Shown in pieces: positions 41,787-50,793 of a stretch of 64,000 nt of DNA. Source of the stretch: Thermomonas brevis (GTDB taxonomy: Bacteria > Pseudomonadota > Gammaproteobacteria > Xanthomonadales > Xanthomonadaceae); contig NZ_CP060711.1 in the NCBI RefSeq assembly GCF_014395425.1, positions 2,976,001 through 3,040,000 of the forward strand, given 5' to 3'. The notes beneath the pieces are model-generated. The model saw only the letters and a list, made by a program, of their open reading frames with translations. It searched no databases and had not been told where the DNA came from. Every line of letters starts with the position of its first letter. The first letter of the stretch is position 1. Both the position numbers and the translations under genes were made by a program.

Positions 41787-42227
41787 ATGGCAAACCCATA
41801 CCTGTTATCCGGAGCTGCGCTGAGCGCGCTCGCGGCCCTACTACACCTCGGCTGCATCTTCTTTGGCCCACCTTGGTACCGCTTCTTCGGTGCAGGTGAG
41901 CGCATGGCTCAACTCTCTGCTGCCGGCCATATCGCCCCTACCCTCATCACGACGGGAATTGCTGCAGTGCTCGGCGTTTGGTCGCTCTACGCTCTGTCCG
42001 GCGCCGGCGTCATTCCAAGGCTCCCGCTTATTCGCACCGGGCTTTGCGTCATTACCGGCATTTACCTGCTGCGGGGTGTAGCAGGATTCGTCCTCGCAGC
42101 CGTTGCACCCGGTGAGCGCAGTGTGGCCTTCTGGTGCTGGAGTTCCCTGATTTGCCTTGGCATCGGCACGCTGTATCTTGTCGGTACTCGACAGGTCTGG
42201 CCCGAGCTTTCTCGCGGCGCGGCCTAA
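41787..42227 (+). CDS. Cassette-encoded integral membrane protein (unknown function)
   Basis: A 146-residue protein with four predicted membrane helices (about 5-25, 45-70, 80-108 and 115-138) and few charged residues. The start ATG lies 19 bases from the cassette boundary, as in typical cassettes, and the TAA stop is inside the attC core. Codon use is less GC-biased than in the flanking Moco and nar genes. No family is recognised with confidence. Expression would have to come from read-through of the Moco operon, since no promoter is visible. Confidence 0.8.
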   Translation: MANPYLLSGAALSALAALLHLGCIFFGPPWYRFFGAGERMAQLSAAGHIAPTLITTGIAAVLGVWSLYALSGAGVIPRLPLIRTGLCVITGIYLLRGVAGFVLAAVAPGERSVAFWCWSSLICLGIGTLYLVGTRQVWPELSRGAA

Positions 42228-42275
42228 CAATTCAATCAAGTCGAGACCGCTTCGCGGTCCGACTTATTTCAGGCG
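42219..42275 (+). mobile_element. attC recombination site of the cassette
   Basis: It has the outer core GCGGCCTAAC, the inner imperfect hairpin AAGTCGAGACCG-CTTCG-CGGTCCGACTT with an unpaired base, and the end TTTCAGGCG followed by the crossover G/TT. Length and symmetry fit the 60-bp class of attC seen in Xanthomonas-type chromosomal integrons. Confidence 0.85.
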
Positions 42276-42289
42276 TTAGCTCACAACTC

Positions 42290-42411
42290 ATCCCTCTCCC
42301 CACGCAGCGGGGAGAGGGGGCCGAAGGAGGGTGAGGGGCGCTCTTCGCGCAGAGCACGCCCCTCATCCGCCCTTCGGGCTGTCTCCCCGTGAACGGGGAG
42401 AAGGGAGTTCA
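42290..42411. repeat. Head-to-head pair of CTCTCCCC-type repeat units
   Basis: The left unit (42290-42340) is CCCTCTCCCC...GGGGAGAGGG with tail GCCGAAGGAGGGTGAGGGGC. The right unit (42356-42411) is the inverse: GCCCCTCATCCGCCCTTCGGG, then CTCCCCGTGAACGGGGAG. The tails pair across CGCTCTTCGCGCAGAGCACG. The same unit occurs singly at 34477-34529. The 380 bases before narK otherwise hold only FNR-type sites. Confidence 0.75.
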
Positions 42412-42451
42412 TGCGGGATGTCGGGTGCTTCGTGCCTCGCCAGCGCGGGAC

Positions 42452-42465
42452 TTGATCTGAGTCAA
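42452..42465. promoter_or_regulatory. Upstream FNR-type site of narK
   Basis: TTGATCTGAGTCAA differs from TTGAT-N4-ATCAA at one position. Its centre is exactly 40 bases from that of the second site, which would put the pair at about -81.5 and -41.5. Confidence 0.6.
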
Positions 42466-42491
42466 GCGGCAGTCGGCCGCCGGCACAGGAT

Positions 42492-42505
42492 TTGATTCCG
42501 ATCAA
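42492..42505. promoter_or_regulatory. Proximal FNR-type site of narK-narGHJI
   Basis: TTGATTCCGATCAA is a perfect TTGAT-N4-ATCAA site. As a -41.5 activator site it predicts a start near 42540 and a leader of about 70 bases before narK. It is the likely anaerobic switch for nitrate respiration. Confidence 0.8.
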
Positions 42506-42608
42506 ATTGGGGAAGGGGCCGCGCGCCCATGCTGCCGCCATCGCGATAGCGCTGCGCCCAGCGGCGCGCCCATCGCCCAGCGGCTTCTCCCTGTACAGGC
42601 AAATCCCC

Positions 42609-44015
42609 ATGAGCGCCCAACTGGCCAACAAGCCACGCAGCGTCGGTTTCCTGATCCACGATTGGCATCCGGAGGACGCCGCGTTCTGGGCGAAGACCGG
42701 CAACCGCATCGCCAACCGCAACCTGGCGATCTCGATCCCGGCGCTGCTGCTGGCGTTCGCGATCTGGCAGATGTTCTCTGCCGTCACCGTCAGCCTGCCG
42801 CAGGTGGGCTTCCAGTTCGACACCAACCAACTGTTCTGGCTGGCGGCGTTGCCCGCGCTGTCCGGGGCGACGTTGCGCATCTTCTACTCGTTCGTGGTGC
42901 CGCTGTTCGGCGGCCGGCGCTGGACGGCAATCGCGACAGCCTCGCTGCTGATCCCGGCGGTCTGGCTGGGCTTCGCGGTGCAGGACACGACGACGCCGTA
43001 CTGGCACTTCGTCGCCATCGCCATCCTCTGCGGCTTCGGCGGCGGCAACTTCGCCTCGTCGATGTCCAACATCTCGTTCTTCTATCCGAAGGCGAAGCAG
43101 GGCTTCGCACTGGGGATGAACGCGGGGCTGGGCAACCTCGGCGTGTCGGCCACCCAGTTCGTGATTCCGCTGGTCATCACCTTCGGGCTGTTCGGCGCGG
43201 TCGCCGGCGCGCCGCAGCTGACCGCCGAGGGCAAGCAGCTGTTCCTGCAAAATGCGGGCTTCGTGTGGGTGCCGTTCCTGCTGGTCTGCGCGGTGGCCGC
43301 GTGGTTCGGCATGCACGACTTGGCCGCCGCGCGCTCCTCGTTCGCCGAGCAGGCGGTGATCTTCAAGCGCAAGCACAACTGGCTGATGTGCTGGCTGTAC
43401 ATCGGCACGTTCGGGTCGTTCATCGGCTTCTCGGCCGGCTTCCCGATGCTCATCAAGACGCAGTTCCCGGACGTGAACCCGATGGCCTACGCCTTCCTCG
43501 GGCCGCTGGTTGGCGCGCTGATGCGTTCGGTGGGCGGCTGGCTGTCGGACAAGCTGGGCGGCGCGCTGCTGACCTTCTGGGTGTTCGCGCTGATGATCGT
43601 CGGCGTGTTCGCGGTGCTGCATTTCCTGCCGGAGCACGGGCAGGGCGGCAATTTCCACGGCTTCCTCGGCAGCTTCATGGCGCTGTTCGTGCTCAGCGGC
43701 ATCGGCAACGCCTCGACGTTCCGCATGATCCCGGTGATCTTCCGCACCCTGCACGAGCGCTGGTCGGCCAATGCCGACGCGGACGGCAAGGCGGCGGCGA
43801 CGCGGCAGGCCGGCATCGAATCGGCGGCGGTGATCGGGTTCAGTTCGGCCATCGGCGCCTACGGCGGCTTCTTCATTCCCAAGAGCTACGGCTCGTCCAT
43901 CGCATGGACGGGCGGGCCGGCGTTGGCGCTGTACGGCTTCGTCGTGTTCTACGCGACGTGTCTGGCGGTGACGTGGTGGTGGTACTTCCGGCGCGGTGCG
44001 GAGACGCCGTGCTGA
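42609..44015 (+). CDS. narK: Nitrate/nitrite transporter NarK (first copy)
   Basis: Major-facilitator protein of 468 residues with 12 predicted helices. The nitrate signatures are clear: CGFGGGNFASSMSNISFFYPK in helix 5 and a second Gly-rich segment VLSGIGNASTFRMIPVIF in helix 11. The arginine of RIFYSFVVPLFGGRRW is the probable substrate contact in helix 2. The ATG at 42609 is used; the 39 codons upstream in the same frame overlap the FNR site and are not protein-like. The length is close to nitrate/nitrite antiporters. It heads the nar operon, 88 bases before narG. Confidence 0.93.
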   Translation: MSAQLANKPRSVGFLIHDWHPEDAAFWAKTGNRIANRNLAISIPALLLAFAIWQMFSAVTVSLPQVGFQFDTNQLFWLAALPALSGATLRIFYSFVVPLFGGRRWTAIATASLLIPAVWLGFAVQDTTTPYWHFVAIAILCGFGGGNFASSMSNISFFYPKAKQGFALGMNAGLGNLGVSATQFVIPLVITFGLFGAVAGAPQLTAEGKQLFLQNAGFVWVPFLLVCAVAAWFGMHDLAAARSSFAEQAVIFKRKHNWLMCWLYIGTFGSFIGFSAGFPMLIKTQFPDVNPMAYAFLGPLVGALMRSVGGWLSDKLGGALLTFWVFALMIVGVFAVLHFLPEHGQGGNFHGFLGSFMALFVLSGIGNASTFRMIPVIFRTLHERWSANADADGKAAATRQAGIESAAVIGFSSAIGAYGGFFIPKSYGSSIAWTGGPALALYGFVVFYATCLAVTWWWYFRRGAETPC

Positions 44016-44103
44016 GCTTCGACGAGGCAATCGCGGCGGCCATTCCCGCCATCAGCCAGATGCGTGCGCGCGGATCGCGAACGCCAGCCAAGAGGGTGTT
44101 TCC

Positions 44104-47100
44104 ATGAGTTATTTCCTTGACCGCCTGCAGTTCTTCAAGCGCAACCCGGAGACGTTCGCGGACGGCCACGGCTTCACCAAGACCGAGAGCCGCGATTGGG
44201 AGAACAGCTACCGCGCGCGCTGGCAGTACGACAAGATCGTGCGCTCCACGCATGGCGTGAACTGCACCGGCTCGTGCAGCTGGAAGATCTACGTAAAGAA
44301 CGGCTTGGTGACCTGGGAAACCCAGCAGACCGACTACCCGCGCACGCGGCCCGACCTGCCCAACCACGAGCCGCGCGGTTGCCCGCGCGGTGCCAGCTAT
44401 TCCTGGTACCTGTACAGCGCCAACCGGCTGAAGTACCCGCTGGTGCGCGGCGCGCTGCTGCGGATGTGGCGGCAGGCGCGCAAGACGATGAGTCCGGTGG
44501 ACGCATGGGCCAGCATCGTCGAAGACCCGGCGAAGGCGAAGGACTACAAGTCGCGGCGCGGCATGGGCGGCTTCGCGCGGGTGCGCTGGGACGAGGCGAA
44601 CGAGATGATCGCCGCGTCCAACCTCTACACCGTGAAAACCTACGGCCCCGACCGCGTGATCGGCTTCTCGCCGATCCCGGCGATGTCGATGGTGTCCTAT
44701 GCGTCCGGCGCGCGTTATCTGTCGCTGCTGGGCGGCGTGTGCCTGTCGTTCTACGACTGGTACTGCGACCTGCCGCCGGCCTCGCCGCAGATATGGGGCG
44801 AGCAGACCGACGTGCCGGAATCGGCGGATTGGTACAACAGCCGCTACATCATCGCGTGGGGCAGCAACGTCCCGCAGACGCGTACGCCGGACGCGCATTT
44901 CTTCACCGAGGCGCGCTACAACGGCACCAAGACGGTGGCGATCACCCCGGACTATTCCGAAGTCGCCAAGCTCACCGACCACTGGCTGCATCCCAAGCAG
45001 GGCACCGACGCCGCGCTGGCGTTCGCGTTCGGCCATGTGATCCTGAAGGAGTTCCACGTCGATGCACCGTCGCAGTACTTCACCGACTACTGCCGGCAGT
45101 ACACCGACATGCCGTTGCTGGTGCGGCTGGAGCAGCGCGACGACGGGCGCATCGTGCCGGAGCGGTTCCTGCGCGCGTCCGATCTCGGCGGGCTGGGCGA
45201 GGCCAACAATCCCGAGTGGAAGACGCTGGCGTTCGACGAGCACACCGATGCGATCAGCATTCCCAACGGTTCAGTCGGTTTCCGCTGGGGGGAGAAAGGG
45301 CGCTGGAACATCGAGGAGAAGGACAGCGAAGGCCGCGAGACGCGCCTGCGGTTGTCCCTCAAGGACGGCTTCGATGCCATCGCGGCGGTGAGCTTCCCGT
45401 ACTTCGGCGGCGTCGAGCACGAGAAGTGGACGGCATCGAAGTTCGAAGATGTGCTGGAGCGCAACATCCCCGTGCGCAAGCTGCAGCTCGCCGACGGCAA
45501 GGAATGGATGGTCGCCACCGTCTATGACCTGCTGCTGGCGCAGTACGGCGTGGATCGCGGCTTCGGCGGCGGCAACGTGGCGTCGAGCTTCGACGACAAC
45601 GTGCCGGGTACGCCCGCATGGCAGGAAACGATCACCGGCGTGCCGCGTCTGGACGTGATCGAGATCGCGCGCGAGTTCGCCCGCACCGCCGACAAGACCC
45701 GTGGCCGCAGCATGATCATCGTCGGCGCGGCGATGAACCACTGGTACCACAACGACATGAACTACCGCGGCCTCATCAACATGCTGATGATGTGCGGCTG
45801 CGTGGGCCAGACGGGCGGCGGCTGGGCGCATTACGTGGGGCAGGAGAAGCTGCGCCCGCAGACCGGCTGGCAGCCGCTGGCGTTCGGGCTGGACTGGAGC
45901 CGCCCGCCGCGGCACATGAACGGCACGTCATTCTTCTATTTCAACTCAAGCCAGTACCGCTACGAAAAGCTGGACGTGAAGGAAATCCTGTCGCCGCTGG
46001 CCGACGCCTCGAAATACGGCGGCAGCATGGCCGACTTCAACCTGCGCGCGGTGCGGATGGGCTGGCTGCCGAGCGCGCCGCAGCTCGACCGCAATCCGTT
46101 CGAGGTGGTGCGCGAGGCGGAGAAGGCGGGCGTCGCCCCGGTCGATTACGCGGTGGCGCAGATGAAGTCCGGCGCGCTGGATTTCGCCTTCGCCGACCCG
46201 GACGCGCCGAAGAACTACCCGCGCAACCTGTTCATCTGGCGCTCCAACCTGCTCGGTTCCTCGGGCAAGGGCCACGAATACATGCTGCGCCACCTGCTCG
46301 GCACCCGCCACGGCGTGCAGGGCAAGGACTTGGGCGAGCGCGGCGCGACCAAACCCGACGAAGTGAAATGGCGCGACGAAGCGCCGGAAGGCAAGCTCGA
46401 CCTGCTGGTCACGCTGGACTTCCGCATGTGCACCACCGCGCTGTACAGCGACATCGTGCTGCCCACCGCGACGTGGTACGAGAAGAACGACCTCAACACT
46501 TCCGACATGCACCCGTTCATCCATCCGCTGTCGAAGGCGGTGGATCCGGCGTGGGAAGCGCGCAGCGATTGGGACATCTTCAAGGGCATCGCCAAGACCG
46601 TCAGCGACATGGCCCCCGGCGTGCTGGAAGTGGAAAAGGATCTAGTGCTGGTGCCGACGCTGCACGACACGCCCAACGAACTGGCGATGCCGTTCGGCGT
46701 GGCCGACTGGAAGAAGGGCGAGTGCGAGCCGATCCCCGGCAAGACCATGCCCTCGATGGTGGTGGTGGAGCGCGATTACCGCGACATCTACAAGAAGTTC
46801 ACCTCGCTCGGCCCGCTGCTGGACAAGCTCGGCAACGGCGGCAAGGGCATGCAGTGGGATACCAAGGACGAGGTGAAGTTCCTCGGCGATCTCAACCTGC
46901 GCGTGCGCGAGGAAGGCGTCAGCCACGGCCGGCCCAACATCGACACTGCCATCGACGCCGCCGAAGTCATCATGCACCTCGCGCCGGAAACCAACGGCCA
47001 CGTGGCGGTGAAGGCGTGGGAATCGCTGGGTACGTTCACCGGCCGCGACCACACCCATCTGGCGGTCGGCAAGGAACACGAGGCGATCCGCTTCCGCGAT

Positions 47101-47850
47101 ATTCAAGCGCAGCCGCGCAAGATCATTTCCTCGCCGATCTGGTCGGGGCTGGAGGACGAGCACGTCAGCTACAACGCCGGCTACACCAACGTCCACGAGC
47201 TGATCCCGTGGCGCACGCTGACCGGCCGCCAGCAGTTCTATCAGGATCACGAATGGATGCTGGCCTTCGGCGAAGGCTTCATGCAGTACCGCCCGCCGGT
47301 GGACACCAAGACCATCGCGCCGATCCTCGGCAAGAAGCCGAACGGCCACAAGGAGATCGTGCTGAACTGGATCACCCCGCACCAGAAGTGGGGCATCCAC
47401 AGCACCTATTCCGACAATCTGCTGATGCAGACGCTGTCGCGCGGCGGGCCCATCGTGTGGCTGTCCGAGGACGACGCGCGCGACGCCGGGATCGAGGACA
47501 ACGACTGGATCGAGCTGTTCAACGTCAACGGCGCAATCGCCGCGCGCGCGGTGGTCAGCCAGCGGATGATGCCGGGCATCGCGATGATGTACCACGCGCA
47601 GGAACGCATCATCAACACGCCCGGCAGCGAGATCACCGGCACGCGCGGCGGCATCCACAACTCGGTGACGCGCGTGGTGCTCAAGCCCACCCACATGATC
47701 GGCGGCTATGCGCAGTACGCCTACGGCTTCAACTACTACGGCACCGTCGGCACCAACCGCGACGAGCTGGTGGTGGTGCGCAAGATGGACAAGGTCGATT
47801 GGCTGGACGGTGAGCCCGTGCCTGCCGCCAGCGCGCAGGAGGTGGCGTGA
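44104..47850 (+). CDS. narG: Respiratory nitrate reductase alpha subunit NarG
   Basis: Catalytic molybdenum subunit on the cytoplasmic side of the membrane, reducing nitrate to nitrite. The 1248 residues are of normal length. The N-terminal His-Cys3 4Fe-4S site is seen as HGVNCTGSC (His50, Cys54, Cys58) with a further cysteine in EPRGCPRGAS. The Mo-ligand aspartate region is LSFYDWYCDLPPASPQ. No Tat peptide is present, which fits cytoplasmic NarG. AAGAGGG lies about eight bases before the ATG. It overlaps narH by one base. Confidence 0.98.
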   Translation: MSYFLDRLQFFKRNPETFADGHGFTKTESRDWENSYRARWQYDKIVRSTHGVNCTGSCSWKIYVKNGLVTWETQQTDYPRTRPDLPNHEPRGCPRGASYSWYLYSANRLKYPLVRGALLRMWRQARKTMSPVDAWASIVEDPAKAKDYKSRRGMGGFARVRWDEANEMIAASNLYTVKTYGPDRVIGFSPIPAMSMVSYASGARYLSLLGGVCLSFYDWYCDLPPASPQIWGEQTDVPESADWYNSRYIIAWGSNVPQTRTPDAHFFTEARYNGTKTVAITPDYSEVAKLTDHWLHPKQGTDAALAFAFGHVILKEFHVDAPSQYFTDYCRQYTDMPLLVRLEQRDDGRIVPERFLRASDLGGLGEANNPEWKTLAFDEHTDAISIPNGSVGFRWGEKGRWNIEEKDSEGRETRLRLSLKDGFDAIAAVSFPYFGGVEHEKWTASKFEDVLERNIPVRKLQLADGKEWMVATVYDLLLAQYGVDRGFGGGNVASSFDDNVPGTPAWQETITGVPRLDVIEIAREFARTADKTRGRSMIIVGAAMNHWYHNDMNYRGLINMLMMCGCVGQTGGGWAHYVGQEKLRPQTGWQPLAFGLDWSRPPRHMNGTSFFYFNSSQYRYEKLDVKEILSPLADASKYGGSMADFNLRAVRMGWLPSAPQLDRNPFEVVREAEKAGVAPVDYAVAQMKSGALDFAFADPDAPKNYPRNLFIWRSNLLGSSGKGHEYMLRHLLGTRHGVQGKDLGERGATKPDEVKWRDEAPEGKLDLLVTLDFRMCTTALYSDIVLPTATWYEKNDLNTSDMHPFIHPLSKAVDPAWEARSDWDIFKGIAKTVSDMAPGVLEVEKDLVLVPTLHDTPNELAMPFGVADWKKGECEPIPGKTMPSMVVVERDYRDIYKKFTSLGPLLDKLGNGGKGMQWDTKDEVKFLGDLNLRVREEGVSHGRPNIDTAIDAAEVIMHLAPETNGHVAVKAWESLGTFTGRDHTHLAVGKEHEAIRFRDIQAQPRKIISSPIWSGLEDEHVSYNAGYTNVHELIPWRTLTGRQQFYQDHEWMLAFGEGFMQYRPPVDTKTIAPILGKKPNGHKEIVLNWITPHQKWGIHSTYSDNLLMQTLSRGGPIVWLSEDDARDAGIEDNDWIELFNVNGAIAARAVVSQRMMPGIAMMYHAQERIINTPGSEITGTRGGIHNSVTRVVLKPTHMIGGYAQYAYGFNYYGTVGTNRDELVVVRKMDKVDWLDGEPVPAASAQEVA

Positions 47851-49397
47851 TGAAAGTGCGTGCGCAAATCGCGATGGTGCTGAACCTCGACAAGTGCATC
47901 GGCTGCCACACCTGCTCGATCACCTGCAAGAACGTGTGGACGTCGCGCGAGGGCGTGGAATACGCGTGGTTCAACAACGTCGAAACCAAGCCCGGCGTGG
48001 GCTATCCCAAGGAATGGGAAAATCAGGACAAGTGGAACGGCGGCTGGGTGCGCAGCGCGTCCGGCAAGCTGGTGCCGCGCGCCGGCGGGCGCTGGCGGAT
48101 GCTGTCGAAGATTTTCGCCAACCCCGACCTGCCGCAGATCGACGACTACTACGAGCCGTTCGATTTCGACTACCAGCACCTGCATCAGGCCCCGGACGGC
48201 AAGCATCAGCCGACCGCGCGCCCGCGCTCGCTGATCACCGGCCAGCGCATGCAGAAGATCCACTGGGGGCCGAACTGGGAGGAAATCCTCGGCACCGAGT
48301 TCGCCAAGCGGGCGAAGGACAAGAACTTCGACAACGTGCAGAAGGAAATCTACGGCGCGTTCGAGAAGACCTTCATGATGTACCTGCCGCGCCTGTGCGA
48401 GCACTGCCTCAATCCGGCCTGCGTCTCGGCCTGTCCGTCCGGCGCGATCTACAAGCGCGAGGAGGACGGCATCGTCCTGATCGATCAGGACAAGTGCCGG
48501 GGCTGGCGCATGTGCGTGTCGGCCTGTCCGTACAAGAAGATCTACTACAACTGGAAGTCGGGCAAATCCGAGAAGTGCATCTTCTGCTACCCGCGCATCG
48601 AGATGGGCGAGCCGACGGTGTGTTCGGAAACCTGCGTGGGCCGCATCCGCTATCTCGGCGTGCTGCTGTACGACGCCGACCGCATCCAGGAAGCGGCATC
48701 GACGCCGGCAGAGAAAGACCTGTATCAGGCCCACCTCGACATCTTCCTCGATCCGTTTGATCCGGCGGTGATCGAAGCCGCGCGCAAGGAAGGCATCCCC
48801 GACAGCTGGCTGGACGCGGCCAAGCAGTCGCCGACCTACAAGCTCGCCATCGACTGGAAGCTGGCGCTGCCGCTGCACCCGGAATACCGCACGCTGCCGA
48901 TGGTCTGGTACGTGCCGCCGCTGTCGCCGATCCAGTCCGCCGCCGAGCGCGGCCGCGTCGGCATGAACGGCGAGCTGCCGGACGTGGGCTCGCTGCGCAT
49001 CCCCGTGCGCTACCTCGCCAACATGCTGACGGCGGGCGACGAAGCGCCGGTGGTGCGCGCGCTGGAACGGATGATGGCGATGCGCGCGTGGCGGCGTTCG
49101 CTGAACGTCGACGGCGTCGAGGATCTGGCGGTGCTGAAGCAGGCCGGGCTGACCGTGGCGCAGGCCGAGGACATGTACCGCTATCTGGCGATCGCCAATT
49201 ACGAGGACCGCTTCGTGATCCCCAGCGCGCACCGCGAATACGCCAACGACGCCTTCGGCGAGCGCGGCGGCTGCGGCTTCAGCTGGGGCAACGGTTGCAG
49301 CGGCGATTCGCCGGCCGACCTGTTCGGCCAGCGCAAGACCACCACCTATGCGGTGCATCCGAACCGGCAGGAAGCGCCGCTGGAGGTGGTCGAATGA
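47850..49397 (+). CDS. narH: Respiratory nitrate reductase beta subunit NarH
   Basis: Electron-transfer subunit with four Fe-S clusters. The 515 residues include the cysteine groups CIGCHTCSITC, CEHCLNPACVSAC and CRGWRMCVSAC. The last has tryptophan in place of one cysteine, giving the 3Fe-4S cluster typical of NarH. CIFCYPR and CVGRIRYLG follow. The ATG at 47850 has GGAGG upstream; the GTG at 47847 is an alternative. It passes electrons from NarI to NarG. Confidence 0.98.
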   Translation: MKVRAQIAMVLNLDKCIGCHTCSITCKNVWTSREGVEYAWFNNVETKPGVGYPKEWENQDKWNGGWVRSASGKLVPRAGGRWRMLSKIFANPDLPQIDDYYEPFDFDYQHLHQAPDGKHQPTARPRSLITGQRMQKIHWGPNWEEILGTEFAKRAKDKNFDNVQKEIYGAFEKTFMMYLPRLCEHCLNPACVSACPSGAIYKREEDGIVLIDQDKCRGWRMCVSACPYKKIYYNWKSGKSEKCIFCYPRIEMGEPTVCSETCVGRIRYLGVLLYDADRIQEAASTPAEKDLYQAHLDIFLDPFDPAVIEAARKEGIPDSWLDAAKQSPTYKLAIDWKLALPLHPEYRTLPMVWYVPPLSPIQSAAERGRVGMNGELPDVGSLRIPVRYLANMLTAGDEAPVVRALERMMAMRAWRRSLNVDGVEDLAVLKQAGLTVAQAEDMYRYLAIANYEDRFVIPSAHREYANDAFGERGGCGFSWGNGCSGDSPADLFGQRKTTTYAVHPNRQEAPLEVVE

Positions 49398-50089
49398 GCC
49401 TGCTCAAACTGGTCGGCGTGCTGCTGGACTATCCGCAGGACGCGCTGTGGCAGCACGGCGAGGAATTGCTGGAAGCGGCCAACGATCCGGGCCTGCCGTT
49501 GCCGCGCCGGCAGGCGCTGGTGCAGCTCGTGCGCGAGCTGCTGGACACCGACGCGCTGGACGCGCAGGAGCGCTGGCTGATGCTGTTCGACCGCGGCCGC
49601 TCGATGAGCCTGCTGCTGTTCGAGCACATCCACGGCGAATCGCGCGACCGCGGGCAGGCGATGGTCGATCTGGTCGAGGCCTATCGGAAAAACGGCTTCG
49701 AGCTGAGCGCCAAGGAACTGCCGGACTACCTGCCGCTGCTGCTGGAATACCTCAGCCAGCGTCCGCAGGCCGAAGCCCGCGACTGGCTGCGCCACGTCAG
49801 CCACATCATCGGCCTGCTGGCCGCGCGCGCAGGCGAGCGCAGCAGCCCCTACGCGGTGCTGCTGGAACTGCTGGTCGAATACGCCGAAGGCCGGCTCGAA
49901 CTCGACGCCTTGCGCAAGCGCGCCAGCGAAGAACCGCGCGACGACACGCCGGAAGCGATGGATCGGCTGTGGGAGGAGGAAGCGGTGCGCTTCGGTGCGG
50001 AAGCGCCGGGCGAGGACTGCACGCCGCCCACCCGCATGCCCGCCCGCACGTCCACGCCGCCCGCCGCCGCCCGACAGGTGCAGCCATGA
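49394..50089 (+). CDS. narJ: Nitrate reductase chaperone NarJ (delta subunit)
   Basis: Cytosolic assembly factor that binds apo-NarG for cofactor insertion and is not part of the final enzyme. The 231 residues are helical with GVLLDYPQDALWQHGEEL near the start and SMSLLLFEHIHGESRDRGQAM, both NarJ-type. The C-terminal 25 residues are Pro/Thr-rich and probably unstructured. It overlaps narH and narI by four bases each. Confidence 0.95.
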   Translation: MSLLKLVGVLLDYPQDALWQHGEELLEAANDPGLPLPRRQALVQLVRELLDTDALDAQERWLMLFDRGRSMSLLLFEHIHGESRDRGQAMVDLVEAYRKNGFELSAKELPDYLPLLLEYLSQRPQAEARDWLRHVSHIIGLLAARAGERSSPYAVLLELLVEYAEGRLELDALRKRASEEPRDDTPEAMDRLWEEEAVRFGAEAPGEDCTPPTRMPARTSTPPAAARQVQP

Positions 50090-50790
50090 ACTACCTCAAT
50101 ACCTTCGCGTTCCAGTTCTATCCCTACATCGCGCTGGCGGTGTTCCTGATCGGCAGCTGGGTGCGCTTCGACAAGTCGATGTACACTTGGCGCACCGGTT
50201 CCAGCCAACTGCTGTCCGACAAGGGCATGCGCATCGGCAGCAACCTGTTCCACCTCGGCATCCTCGCCATCCTCGGCGGCCACCTGGTCGGCCTGCTGAC
50301 GCCGCACGCGCTGTACGAGCAGTTCATCACCGCGCCGCAGAAGCAGCTGCTGGCGATGGTGGCCGGCGGCGTATTCGGCGCGGTCTGCCTGGTCGGCATC
50401 GTCATCCTGACCGTGCGCCGGCTGTCCAACCCGCGCGTGCGCGCCACCGGCACCGCCGGCGACACCGTGATCCTGCTGCTGCTGTTCGCGCAGTTGCTGC
50501 TGGGCCTGTACACCATCGTGGCGTCCACCCACCACATGGACGGCGGCGTGATGATGGCGCTGGCCGAATGGGCGCAGCACATCGTCACCTTCCGCGGCGG
50601 CGCGGCGGAGTTCGTGGTGGGCGTGCACTGGGTGTACAAGGCGCACATCTTCCTCGGCCTGACGCTGATCCTGCTCACGCCGTTCACCCGCCTGGTGCAC
50701 GTGTGGAGCATCCCGCTCGGCTACCTGTGGCGGCCGTACCAGGTGGTGCGTCGCCGCCAGCCGACCCTGCGCTACGGGCCGAGGAGCTGA
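50086..50790 (+). CDS. narI: Respiratory nitrate reductase gamma subunit NarI
   Basis: Membrane cytochrome b that oxidises quinol and binds two hemes. The 234 residues hold five membrane helices. Likely heme histidines are in NLFHLGILAILGGHLVG (helix 2) and VHWVYKAHIFLGLT (helix 5). The N-terminus starts in the periplasm with FAFQFYPYIALAVFLIG. It anchors NarGH to the membrane and completes the enzyme. Confidence 0.97.
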   Translation: MNYLNTFAFQFYPYIALAVFLIGSWVRFDKSMYTWRTGSSQLLSDKGMRIGSNLFHLGILAILGGHLVGLLTPHALYEQFITAPQKQLLAMVAGGVFGAVCLVGIVILTVRRLSNPRVRATGTAGDTVILLLLFAQLLLGLYTIVASTHHMDGGVMMALAEWAQHIVTFRGGAAEFVVGVHWVYKAHIFLGLTLILLTPFTRLVHVWSIPLGYLWRPYQVVRRRQPTLRYGPRS

Positions 50791-50793
50791 GTC

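Larger units (their letters stand above)
41768..42275 (+). mobile_element. Single integron gene cassette inserted outside any visible integron
   Basis: The 508-bp unit starts after G41767 with TTAGGCCGC and ends after G42275, which is followed by TTAGCTC. The joined ends would recreate GTTAGGCCGC, the exact reverse complement of GCGGCCTAAC at 42219-42228, so this is a complete cassette with its own attC. It carries one gene in the normal orientation. No integrase, attI or second cassette is seen in the window. Base composition is lower in GC than the flanks. Confidence 0.85.

Noticed and set aside
42492..42608. 39-codon N-terminal extension of the first NarK
   Set aside because: It would start inside the perfect FNR-type site and encodes a non-membrane Arg/Ala-rich stretch.
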